Shown here: piece by piece, positions 1 through 8,200 of the stretch
Numbering within the stretch: the stretch's first letter is position 1
How the letters are laid out: each line of letters opens with the position of its first letter
Assembly (NCBI GenBank): GCA_003153055.1
Contig: PMBV01000044.1
Coordinates: 1-18,302, forward strand
Direction of reading: 5' to 3'
Length of the DNA: 18,302 nucleotides
Source of the DNA: Myxococcales bacterium
Lineage (GTDB): Bacteria > Myxococcota > Myxococcia > Myxococcales > Myxococcaceae
Program-made: the position numbers and the translations under genes
Notes under the pieces: generated by a model
Databases searched by the model: none
What the model was told of the DNA's origin: nothing
Seen by the model: only the letters and a program-made list of their open reading frames with translations

Positions 1-240
1 ACACCTGAGCGAGGAGAAACCGATGGACGCCGTTTCAGGCCAGGGCTCTCCGGGACCTACCTTCTGGGGACCCGCGGTCGAGAGATCATTGGAATGTAGA
101 ACGTCATTCACCTCCCACTTGAAGAGCCGCTGGAATCCCGGGAGCCGGATCTGGCCGTCCCTCACCCTCTCGAGCAAATCCTCAATGCTCCATGCGACGG
201 CATCGGGTTTTCGCGAAAGCGAGAGCTTCCTGGAGGGAGC
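1..240 (-). pseudogene. DUF262 (GmrSD/ParB-like) gene remnant, partial at window edge
   Basis: Read on the minus strand, this frame opens just after an in-frame TAG (241-243) and encodes WSIEDLLERVRDGQ followed by IRLPGFQRLFKWEVNDVL (roughly 195-100). This matches the start of DUF262 domains, which are built around a '(I/L)P.FQR.(F/Y).W' motif and occur in GmrSD-type modification-dependent restriction proteins and relatives. No ATG precedes the motif in frame. After the FKWE block the expected 'LxDSIxxGYPIG' continuation is absent, replaced by residues that do not resemble the family, although the frame stays open to base 1. I infer a truncated or recombined remnant. A divergent intact gene starting at a non-ATG codon and running off the window is possible. 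The motif match is seen directly; the pseudogene status is inference. Confidence 0.45.
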
Positions 241-380
241 CTACTCAGGCATGAGACCCGCTGCCAGCCTGACCGGAGGGCACTCCGACGCGAAGCCGGT
301 CGCGAAGAAGGCCATCACGCGTCAGATTGAACTGTAGCCTCGCCGTGCCGGGTCCCCGCATTCTGTCCCCCGAGGGCCAC

Positions 381-412
381 GTCTTCGTCAGCTGCCGCCG
401 GTGACGGAAGAC
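381..412 (-). terminator. Hairpin just downstream of the hydrolase gene
   Basis: GTCTTCGTCA (381-390) pairs with TGACGGAAGAC (402-412) except for one bulged G, around an 11-base GC-rich loop. It starts 8 bases past the stop of the minus-strand hydrolase gene, where a terminator would be expected. No T-tract follows on the minus strand, so it is not a canonical intrinsic terminator; it could be a 3'-end stabilising or pausing hairpin. Confidence 0.35.
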
Positions 413-419
413 AGACGCG

Positions 420-1376
420 TCATGCTTTAGCGGCTGGCTCCCCGCGCTGGGTGACCGAGGCGAGCCAGGCGAGGACGTCGCGGTGGACTTCCTCCCAGTT
501 GGTCTCGTTGAGCATCTCGTGGCGCCCGTCAGGATAGAAGCGCATGGTCAGGTTCGTGAGGCCGGAGCGCTCGAGGAGCTGATGAACCTGGCGGACGCCG
601 CGCGTCTGAGCGCCCACCGGGTCGCGCTCCCCCGAAAAGAGGTACACCGGGAGCGCCTTGGGGATGCGCGCGAGGTTGGCTGGTTGGTGAATGAACCGGA
701 GCCCACCCAGGAGGTCGCAGAAGAAACCGGCCGAGAAGATGCCCCCACAGAATGCATCAGCCACGTACCGGTCGACCTGGGCCGTGTCTCGGCTGAGCCA
801 GTCGAAGCGGGTCCGAGCGGGGGCGAAAGGCTTGTTGTAGGCGCCGAAGGTGAGCTGGTCGAGGAGCGGGCTGGGGGTGCGCGCGCCGTGGAGGCCGGCG
901 ATCGCCCGAGCCGCGGTGAGCCCCGCCGCCCCGAGGAGGCCTGGATCTCCCGCCGTTCCCGAGAGCATGACGCCGTCGAGCTCGGCCCCGTGGAGGATCA
1001 TCGCGTGGCGAGCGAGGAAGGACCCCATGCTGTGGCCGAACAAGACGAGTGGGAGGCCCGGGTGCTCGTGGCGGATATGGACACAGAGCTGATGAACGTC
1101 GTCCACCACCTTCTCCCAGCCCTGGGCCTCGGCGAAGAACCCGACGTTCTTCGGCTCGCCAGCGGTGCGGCCGTGACCCCGGAGATCGAGCGCGTAGACC
1201 TCGAACCCCGCTCCGGTGAGCGCGCCGGCGAAACGCTCGTAGCGCTGCCCGTGCTCCGCCATCCCGTGAACTATCTGCACCGCGCCTCGCAGGACCACGC
1301 CAGCCTCGGGCCGCCAGCGATGGAGGAACAGCCGTGTGCCATCTGGTACCTCGAAGAACTCGGACTCTGTCTGCAT
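420..1376 (-). CDS. Alpha/beta hydrolase, monoacylglycerol lipase-like (Hydrolase_4 / S33 type)
   Basis: The 318-residue product has the full alpha/beta-hydrolase catalytic set: nucleophile elbow GHSMG with Ser116, acid Asp252 in SGERDPVG, and His286 in DGRHEML. It also has the oxyanion-side motif VHGMAEHGQRYERFA (37-50) typical of monoacylglycerol and lysophospholipase-like members. No signal peptide is seen, so it is probably cytoplasmic. The ATG at 1376 is preferred over an upstream one because GAGGAG (1385-1390) lies 8 bases before it and it starts 16 bases after the glpD stop. The frame also opens 15 codons further upstream, but that would overlap glpD. It is very likely cotranscribed with glpD, which suggests it releases glycerol or a glycerol ester from lipids for that pathway. 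The exact substrate is inference. Confidence 0.85.
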   Translation of the reverse strand: MQTESEFFEVPDGTRLFLHRWRPEAGVVLRGAVQIVHGMAEHGQRYERFAGALTGAGFEVYALDLRGHGRTAGEPKNVGFFAEAQGWEKVVDDVHQLCVHIRHEHPGLPLVLFGHSMGSFLARHAMILHGAELDGVMLSGTAGDPGLLGAAGLTAARAIAGLHGARTPSPLLDQLTFGAYNKPFAPARTRFDWLSRDTAQVDRYVADAFCGGIFSAGFFCDLLGGLRFIHQPANLARIPKALPVYLFSGERDPVGAQTRGVRQVHQLLERSGLTNLTMRFYPDGRHEMLNETNWEEVHRDVLAWLASVTQRGEPAAKA

Positions 1377-1392
1377 CTGGTGCGCTCCTCGC

Positions 1393-3072
1393 TCAGGCCG
1401 GTACGGCGATGCGCGCTTCATCTTCGGGGAAGTACCGGGCGCGCTGCTCGTCGCCGGCGTCTCCGAAGAGAACGCGACTCACCTCTCGGAGCCCTGGCGC
1501 CCGTCGGAGCTCGTCCCGCCGGACCGTCAGCGCGATGTCGGTGCGGCGCCGGAGGAAGTCTTCAAGCGAGACAACCAGCTCGCGGCGGGAGGCGGCCTCG
1601 ACCTCGCAGCGGAGCACCGAGCTCGAGGGGAGCACCGGCTCGGCGGCGCGCGGGTCCCTGCGGATGTCCTCGAGCAGTGAGAGCGCCTCGAGCCCATAGC
1701 GGCGCCAGAGCCGTGCCGACGGCGACTCCTCCGCCCCGTCCTTGGGCGCCAGCTCGTCGAGGCCCAGGAGTCGAGCCTGGTGCTGGTAAGCTTCGCGGTC
1801 GGCAGCGGGAGGCTCGCCGTACCACGCGTGCCGGGGCCACGGCAGGGTGACGCCCAGACGGGTGGCCTCGGCGCACAGTCGCTCGCCGATGTTGAGGCAG
1901 TCGGTGAGCTTTCCTCCGAAGATGGTGACGTGGCGCGCCGCCGCGTCGGTCTCGATGACGTGCCGCCGAGAGAGCTGCATCCAGTCGCGACCCGCCGCGC
2001 CCCGGCGACCCACCGCCAGCGGCCGTACCCCGCAGCGCTCCGAGATGATGTCGCGCTCCTCGAGCGGACGGGAGAGCCGGAGCCGCTTGTTGATGTTGTC
2101 GAGGACGAAGCGCCGGTCTTCCGGAGTGACGCCGACGCCCGGCTGCTCGACGGGGGTGTCGGTGGTCCCCACGCAGGTGCGGCTCCCCATCGGAATCGCG
2201 AAGAAGAGCCGCCCGTCGTCGGCGAAGAAGGTGAGGACGCGGCGGCTCGGCGTCACTCGATCGACCAACAGGTGGATACCCTTCGACAGGAAGTGCCGGT
2301 GCTCCGTGGCCACGCCGTCGCGCCCGTTGACCGCGTCGGCATACGGCCCACAGGCGTTGACCAACATCCGCGAGCGTATGGTCAGCTCCCGGCCGGTGAC
2401 GAGGTCCTTCGCGCGCGTAACCCAGTGGTCACCCTCGCGCCGAGAGCCGAGGGCCTCGAGGTAGTTCGACGCGAGACAGCCGTGGTCGAGGGCCGAGCGA
2501 ACGAACCGCCACACGAATCGCGCATCGCCGTCAGGGAGGTACGCATCGGAGTACTCGAAGCCGCCGTCGAGCCCCTCGAGGGAGAGGACTGGCTCCTCCT
2601 TCGCCATGGTGGAGAGCGAGAGTGGACGCGGTCGCCGGGTGAAGAACAGGCCGATGGCCCAGTACAGCAGCACGCCGAGAATCAACTTCCACCGCCCATG
2701 CCGGAACCCACGGGCGTGGGTGGCGTAAAAGCGGATCTCCCGGACCGACGAGGGGAAGGAGCGCAGGAGCTCATTGCGCGACCGGCACAGCTTGCGGACC
2801 AGGCCGAGCTCGACCGTCTCGAGGTACTTCACTCCGCCCCAGATGAGGTTGGACGACTCCTGCGACGTCGACGAACCGAAGTCGCCCTTCTCGACCAGCC
2901 CCACCTTCGCGCCGCGCGCCGACAAGGCCGCAGCGGTGACCGCTCCGTTGATTCCGCCGCCAACCACCAGCACGTCGAGCACTGCGTCGTCGAGCCGATG
3001 GAGGATCGAAGCCCTCAGAGAGCGAGGTTCGGAGTCGTTCGCACCGTGTGTTCGTATGGGTTCGTTTTGCAT
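1393..3072 (-). CDS. glpD: FAD-dependent glycerol-3-phosphate dehydrogenase/oxidase (GlpD-like)
   Basis: About 559 residues, the usual GlpD length. An N-terminal Rossmann FAD site VVGGGINGA (about 37-45) is followed by the GlpD-type block FGSSTSQESSNLIWGGVKYLE (about 65-85), here in the 'SQESSNL(I/V)WGG' variant rather than 'SSRSxKLxHGG'. Later come GTTDTP and an IFGGKLTD FAD-contact motif. The enzyme oxidises glycerol-3-phosphate to dihydroxyacetone phosphate and passes electrons to quinone (or oxygen in oxidases). A hydrophobic stretch near residues 128-142 could aid membrane association. Two in-frame ATGs (3078, 3072) are close together; 3072 has GAAAG 6 bases upstream. A TTG start at 3120 would extend into the spacer. 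It diverges from a GlpR-type repressor gene and is followed 16 bases later by a lipase-like gene. The atypical SQESS block leaves some doubt about exact substrate. Confidence 0.87.
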   Translation of the reverse strand: MQNEPIRTHGANDSEPRSLRASILHRLDDAVLDVLVVGGGINGAVTAAALSARGAKVGLVEKGDFGSSTSQESSNLIWGGVKYLETVELGLVRKLCRSRNELLRSFPSSVREIRFYATHARGFRHGRWKLILGVLLYWAIGLFFTRRPRPLSLSTMAKEEPVLSLEGLDGGFEYSDAYLPDGDARFVWRFVRSALDHGCLASNYLEALGSRREGDHWVTRAKDLVTGRELTIRSRMLVNACGPYADAVNGRDGVATEHRHFLSKGIHLLVDRVTPSRRVLTFFADDGRLFFAIPMGSRTCVGTTDTPVEQPGVGVTPEDRRFVLDNINKRLRLSRPLEERDIISERCGVRPLAVGRRGAAGRDWMQLSRRHVIETDAAARHVTIFGGKLTDCLNIGERLCAEATRLGVTLPWPRHAWYGEPPAADREAYQHQARLLGLDELAPKDGAEESPSARLWRRYGLEALSLLEDIRRDPRAAEPVLPSSSVLRCEVEAASRRELVVSLEDFLRRRTDIALTVRRDELRRAPGLREVSRVLFGDAGDEQRARYFPEDEARIAVPA

Positions 3073-3085
3073 CGTCATCTTTCGT
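3051..3085. promoter_or_regulatory. Phased TCGT array A over the glpD start (candidate GlpR operator)
   Basis: TTCGT occurs at 3051-3055, 3061-3065 and 3081-3085, with a fourth partial copy ATCGT at 3071-3075, giving an exact 10-bp period. It covers the glpD initiation codon. DeoR-family regulators, including GlpR, commonly recognise TTCG-like half-sites, sometimes as several tandem copies. Binding by the adjacent repressor is inferred. Confidence 0.5.
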
Positions 3086-3135
3086 ACAACCGCTCTGACT
3101 GCTTCGAGTGTAGGATCCAAGCGACCATGAGCGCC

Positions 3136-3171
3136 ATCGTTACAGTTCGTTTTGGCTCGTTACTGGGCGTT
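3136..3171. promoter_or_regulatory. Phased TCGTT array B upstream of the glpR-like gene (candidate operator)
   Basis: ATCGTTA (3136), TTCGTTT (3146), CTCGTTA (3156) and GGCGTTT (3166) lie exactly 10 bp apart in the same orientation as array A, 3'-adjacent to the ribosome-binding site of the DeoR-type gene. One helical turn of spacing puts all copies on the same DNA face, as expected for cooperative repressor binding. It probably serves autoregulation and/or glpD control. Confidence 0.55.
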
Positions 3172-3183
3172 TGAGGGGTCCAC

Positions 3184-3954
3184 TTGAACCCAAGGCACAG
3201 GCAACTCGTTGAGTTCCTTCGGCAAAATGGGGATACGTCGGTTCAGGATCTCGCCCAGGTGCTCAAGGTGACGACCCAAACGGTCCGGCGAGACGTGCGG
3301 AGCCTCGAGGAGGAGGAGTTGGTCGCCCGGTACCACGGCGGGGTCGGGCTCCCGTCGACCGTCGAGAACATCGACTACGCCCAGCGGCAGGTGATGAACG
3401 TCGAGGCGAAGCGCCGCATCGCGCAGATGGTGGGCAGCCAGGTCGAGTCGGGGCGCTCGCTCATCTTGAACATCGGCACCACCACCGAGGAGGTCGCCCG
3501 GGCGCTGGCGAAGCACCGGGGCATCCGAGTGGTGACCAACAACCTCAACGTAGCGACCATTCTCGCAGGGAACGAGGAGGCGGAGGTGTTCGTCGCGGGC
3601 GGGCTGGTGCGGCACCGAGATCGCGGCATCGTGGGCGAGGCGACGCTCGACTTCATCCGGCAATTCAAGGTCGACATCGGCGTCATCGGGGTCTCGAGCA
3701 TCGAGCCCGATGGAACGCTCCTCGACTATGACTACCGAGAGGTGAGGGTGGCGCAACTCATCGTCGAGCAGTCACGTGAGGTGTGGCTGGTGGCCGACCA
3801 CTCGAAGTACGCCCGGAGCGCGCTGGTGCGCCTGGGGCACCTCTCGGAGGTTGACCGCTTCTTCACTGACGCGCCGGTGCCTCCGGGCCTGGGAAAGGTC
3901 CTGGAGCTTGCCCAAGTTCAGGTGCACGTCGCCGCCGGCGAGCTCCAGGACTGA
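3184..3954 (+). CDS. glpR: DeoR/GlpR-family transcriptional repressor
   Basis: The 256-residue product is a full-length DeoR-family regulator. The N-terminal winged helix-turn-helix (about 4-55) includes the recognition region TTQTVRRDVRSLEEEELVAR and the family-typical RYHGGV. The C-terminal sugar-phosphate sensor domain (about 70-235) contains NIGTTTEEVARAL, VVTNNLNVA and VADHSKYARSA, close to GlpR of proteobacteria. Such proteins repress glycerol genes and are released by glycerol-3-phosphate. The start is a TTG at 3184 with GAGGGG (3173-3178) 5 bases upstream. It is divergently transcribed from the GlpD-like gene, and the 10-bp phased arrays between them support local regulation. Assignment to DeoR is secure; naming it GlpR rests on similarity plus context. 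Confidence 0.88.
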   Translation: MNPRHRQLVEFLRQNGDTSVQDLAQVLKVTTQTVRRDVRSLEEEELVARYHGGVGLPSTVENIDYAQRQVMNVEAKRRIAQMVGSQVESGRSLILNIGTTTEEVARALAKHRGIRVVTNNLNVATILAGNEEAEVFVAGGLVRHRDRGIVGEATLDFIRQFKVDIGVIGVSSIEPDGTLLDYDYREVRVAQLIVEQSREVWLVADHSKYARSALVRLGHLSEVDRFFTDAPVPPGLGKVLELAQVQVHVAAGELQD

Positions 3955-3978
3955 AGAGCAACGCGATGCCCTGAAGGC

Positions 3979-5016
3979 TCAGGGGACGTCCCGGCCCTCG
4001 CCGAAGCCGAGGATCTGGAAGTTCACGCCCGCATCCGCCAGCGCGGCCTCGAGGAGCTGCACGGGCTCGAACTGGCCGTCATCGGCCAGCTCGAAGGTGC
4101 CGAAGTGGATAGGCACGGCCATCGCCGCATGGAGATCCCTCGCCGCCTCCACTGCCTGCGGAGGCGACTCGTGCACGGGGCCCATGAGCCACGGCGGCTC
4201 GAAGGCTCCGACGGGCAACACGGCGAGGCGCATCGGGCCCAGGCGCCGCGCGGCTTTGGCGAAGTGTGGCCCGTACCCGGTGTCCCCGGCGAAATAGGCA
4301 CGGCCCGCCTTGCCTTCCAGCACCCAGGCGGTCCACAGCGTCCCGTCGAGATCGAAGAGGGCGCGCCCGGAGCCGTGCTGACTGGGCACGCTCCGCACGG
4401 TGATTCCCTTGAGCTCGCGCGATTCCCACCAGTCGAGCTCGGTCACCCCGGGGAGCCCCTGCTGCTCCAGGAAGGACCGGTTCCCCAGGCCGGCGAAGAT
4501 GCGCACGGAGGGCCAGCGGTTGACGATGCGCTTGAGCGTGGGGACGTCGAGATGATCGTAGTGGTTGTGGCTGATGACCACCGCGTCGATGCGCGGGAGG
4601 TCCTCGAAGCGAGTTCCCGGCGGTCGGGTCCGCCGCGGGCCCACGAAGTCGAAGGGGCTGCAGCGCCAGCTGTAGATTGGATCGGTGAGGATGTTGACGC
4701 CGTCCAGTTGGATGAGCGTCGTGGCGTGGTTGATGAAGGTGACCCGCATCTGCCCCGGCCCGACCTGGTACGGGGGGCGGGGCCCGGGCGCATACTCGCG
4801 GTAGGGCGTCCACGGAGGCTGCCTCCGCGTGAGCCGCCACTTCGCGAAGGTGAGCAGCCCTGGCCGTTTCGCTCCCGACTTGATGGGCGTGAAGAAGCTG
4901 CGGCCATCGAAGTGGTCGGTCTCGGGGCCCCGGTGCGTTGGCGCCAAGAAGAGGCAGCCGAGCCCCGTCGAGCCGAGCACCAGCACCGCCACCAGCGACC
5001 GAAATGGGACCCTCAT
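3979..5016 (-). CDS. Membrane-anchored or lipoprotein MBL-fold hydrolase (NAPE-PLD/UlaG-like)
   Basis: The 345-residue product begins with a short basic-hydrophobic segment ending LGSTGLGC (Cys21), an imperfect lipobox that could be a lipoprotein signal or an uncleaved anchor. The metallo-beta-lactamase core shows SHNHYDHLD (His150, His152, Asp154, His155), SQHGSG (His214), FAGDTG (Asp245) and PIHFGTF (His304): a complete two-metal set. The order and the opening DHFDGRSFF block resemble the NAPE-phospholipase D/RomA-like branch (Lactamase_B_2). A phosphodiester or phospholipid substrate is plausible but unproven. The frame extends to a GTG at 5097; the ATG at 5016 is preferred because the hydrophobic segment begins there, though no strong Shine-Dalgarno is visible. 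It ends 24 bases from the convergent glpR-like gene and diverges from the kinase gene across 248 bases in which I recognise no clear promoter. Confidence 0.82.
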   Translation of the reverse strand: MRVPFRSLVAVLVLGSTGLGCLFLAPTHRGPETDHFDGRSFFTPIKSGAKRPGLLTFAKWRLTRRQPPWTPYREYAPGPRPPYQVGPGQMRVTFINHATTLIQLDGVNILTDPIYSWRCSPFDFVGPRRTRPPGTRFEDLPRIDAVVISHNHYDHLDVPTLKRIVNRWPSVRIFAGLGNRSFLEQQGLPGVTELDWWESRELKGITVRSVPSQHGSGRALFDLDGTLWTAWVLEGKAGRAYFAGDTGYGPHFAKAARRLGPMRLAVLPVGAFEPPWLMGPVHESPPQAVEAARDLHAAMAVPIHFGTFELADDGQFEPVQLLEAALADAGVNFQILGFGEGRDVP

Positions 5017-5264
5017 GTTCGCTGTTAACGGCAGCTCGCACCCGCCGCCGCGGTGCCCTCCGGCCACTGCTGGATGGAGCCAGGGTCGGGAGGCCACGAG
5101 GACCTTGCCGCTTTCCTTCGGGGAAGGTGGCCGGGGCGTGTATGGTGGACTCGTCGAAGAAGCTCGAGCTCGAGGCAGCGCTCGACGGGTGGAGGGGAGC
5201 GGCCAGGCCGACGACCCAAGTCGCCCGGGGGTGGAGCTGCCGATTTTTCGTTGACGCAGAGGAC

Positions 5265-8200
5265 ATGAGCTTCGAGAGCAATCCGACAGAGCGAAGGTTG
5301 TCGTCCGAGCTCGGACCGGAGCTGCCCCCGGGGACCGAGGTCGACGGCTTCGTGGTCAAGCGCCTGGTGGGCGAGGGAGCGATGGGGCGCGTCTACCTCG
5401 CCCAGGACGTTCGCCTCGGCCGGGCGGTGGCGCTGAAGTTCGTGAAGTCCGAGAGTGAGCCCGAGCGCTTCCTCGACGAGGCCCGGGCGACGGCTCGGTT
5501 CAACCACCCGCACATCGTCACCCTGTACGGCGCGGGCGTGTGGAACCACTGCCCCTACCTCGTGCTCGAGTTCTTGAGCGGGCCGAGTCTTCGACAGCGG
5601 CTCAGGCAGGGCCGGCTGCCGCTCAGGGAGGCGCTGAGGCTGGGCCGCGCGGTCGCCGAGGCGATCGCCGAGGCTCATCGCCACGGCGTGCTGCACGCTG
5701 ATCTCAAGCCCGAGAACGTCGTCATTCCCCCCGATGGGCGGCCCCGGGTCGTCGACTTCGGGCTCGCCCTCATGGCCGGTTTCAACACCTTCGCCACTTC
5801 AGGGACACCGGCCTACATGGCGCCCGAGCGGTGGACCGGCGGGGTGCCCACCGAGGCCATCGACCTCTGGTCCTTCGGGGTCATGCTGTACGAGATGGTG
5901 ATGGGGGCCCGGCCGTTCTCCGACGGAGAGCTCCTCTCGCTGGGGAGGCTCGCCCTGCGGCCCATCGCCGCGCCAGAGCAGGTCCGCGCGCTCGTCGAAG
6001 CCTGCCTGGCGGTCGAGCCGGCGCGCCGGCCCTCGGCGCAAGACGTCGCTCTCGAGCTCGCCGCGCTCTGCGCGCCGACCCGCCCTCACGACGAGGCCCG
6101 GTCGCCCTTCCGCGGGCTCGCGGCCTTCGGCGAAGGCGACGCGGAGGATTACTTCGGCCGCGACGCCGAGGTCGCCTCGTGCGTCGAGGTGCTCCGGGGC
6201 GCGCCGCTGTTGCCCGTCGTCGGGGCGTCGGGCGTGGGGAAGAGCTCGTTCATCGTTGCGGGGATTCTCCCCAGGCTCCGCGAGTCCGAGGCCTGGACCC
6301 TGGTACGGGTGCGGCCGGGCCTTCGGCCGCTGGCGAGCCTGGCCGCCGCCCTCGATGACGCCCAGCTCGCGCCGCTCCTCGCGAGCGAGCCGGGGGCCGT
6401 CGTGGGGCGCCTCGCGACCTTCCACAGGCGCTCGGGCGGGCACGTCCTGCTCTTCGTCGACCAGTTCGAGGAGCTCTTCACTCTCGCCACCCCGGAGGAC
6501 GCCGCCGCCTTCTTCAGCTGTCTCGCCGCCGCCGCGATGGACTCGGCCGACCCCTGGCGGGTGGTCCTGGCGTTGCGCGACGACTTCCTCGCCTCGCTGG
6601 CCCGGGTGCCGTCATTGGCCCCCTCGCTCGGCGCGACGGTGGTGCTGGCGCCGGTGGGCCGTGCCGGGCTCGAGGCGGCGATCACCGAGCCGCTCCGGCG
6701 GGCCGGGTACCAGCTCGACCCGCCGACGCTCGCCGCGCGTATCGCCGTCGAGCTCGAGGGGGCCCCGGCGGCGCTGCCGCTGTTGCAGTTCGCCTGCATG
6801 GCCCTGTGGGAGCACCGTGACACCTCTTCCCGCCGGCTGACCGCGGCGCAGTACGAGGCCCTCGGGGGCGCCAGTGGGGCCTTGGCGGCGCACGCCGAGG
6901 CGTTGGTGAGTCACCTCTCGGCGACCGAGGTGAAGCGCCTGCGCGCGGTGCTCCTCTCGCTCGTCAACCCCGACGGCACTCGCCATCCAAGGAGCCGCCG
7001 CGAGCTGGTCGAGCTCGATCCCGGCTCGGCGGCCACGGTCGACGAGTTGGTGAAGCACCGGCTGCTCGTCAGTCGCCGCGAGGCCGAGACCGACGAGGCC
7101 ATCGTCGAGCTCGCCCACGAGTCCCTGGCGGTGGGCTGGCCGCGGCTGAGGAGCTGGCTCGACGAGACACACGAGCGCCGCGCGTTGATGGCTCAGCTCG
7201 AGCAGGCCGCGGGGTTGTGGGCCAAACGTGGCGAACGCGACACCGAGACGTGGACCGGCGACGCGCTGGCCCAGGTGCTCCACCGGCTCGAGCAGTGGGA
7301 CACCCAGCCCGGGGGAGTGGTGGGCCGGTTTCTCGCCGCGGGGCGCCGGCGAAGCCAGAAGACGCGCCTGAGGCGGCAGCTGACGGTGGGCGCTGTCTTC
7401 GCCATGCTCGCCGCGAGCGCTGCCGCGGCCACCTCGGTGGCGCTCGAGTTCCGCCGCCGGGAGCAGCTCGCGCTCGCCCAGCAGGCGGAGATTCGCCTCG
7501 CCGCCGCGGACACCGGGTTGTTCGATCTCATCCTCACGCCATGGGACTTCGACTCGAACGAGCAGCAGGCCATCGCCGCTGGCCCCCAGGGCTTCGATTT
7601 CGTGCTCCACCGGCCCGACACGAAGGACCCCAGCCAGCCTGGGGCGACCCTCGCCGAGGTGCACCGCACCCCGCTGGATGGAGGCGTGGACGGCCAGCAG
7701 GTCTTCCGGGTGGAGGCGCCGGCGGGCTCGGTGCTCGTCGAGGTTCTTCGCCCCAGTGGCGGGTGCGGTGCCTCGTGGATTCACCTCCAGCGCTTGCCGG
7801 GCTACACCGAGCGCCGCGCGGGGGACCCGACGAGAATTGAGCTTCCCGTACCGACATGCCGAGCGACGCGCGCCTCGCTGGTGACGATTCCAGGTGGGCC
7901 GTGGTGGCGCACGGTGGAGTTGAGCGACGGAGGCGTGGCCGATGAGCCAGCCGAGCTCCCGACGTTCGCCATCGACCGGGTCGAGGTGTCCAACGGGGCC
8001 TTCGCACCCTTCGAGCGCCTCCGGCCGTTGACCGGCGCGCCGCACCTGACGGCAACCCAGCCGGCGGTGCTCGCCGAGGCGAGAGGACCTCGGTTCCCCG
8101 TCACCGGGATCGACGCGAAGACGGCCGAGGCCTACTGCTCGTACCTTGGCAAGCAACTGCCCACGACGGACGAATGGCAGAAGGCCGCCCGCGGTGGCCT

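Noticed and set aside
23..337. Plus-strand open frame of 104 codons with GAGGAG upstream of its ATG
   Set aside because: From about 100 onward it is antisense to the recognisable DUF262 block, its product is low-complexity Ser/Arg-rich, and it matches nothing. The ribosome-binding-like sequence alone is not enough.
483..1850. Long plus-strand frame of 455 codons
   Set aside because: Antisense to the hydrolase and GlpD-like genes, whose catalytic motifs are intact; long antisense frames are expected at this GC content.
1780..3174. Long plus-strand frame of 464 codons
   Set aside because: Antisense shadow of the GlpD-like gene; Arg/Glu/Ala-rich with no domain.
4938..5264. Longer N-terminus of the kinase gene (in-frame starts at 4938 and 5142)
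   Set aside because: The 4938 start would overlap the divergent MBL gene and the added residues resemble no domain. The 5142 ATG lacks a well-placed ribosome-binding site, so 5265 was kept, without certainty.
6612..8156. Minus-strand frame of 514 codons inside the kinase-STAND gene
   Set aside because: Antisense to conserved STAND and FGE sequence; composition is that of a GC-rich shadow frame.
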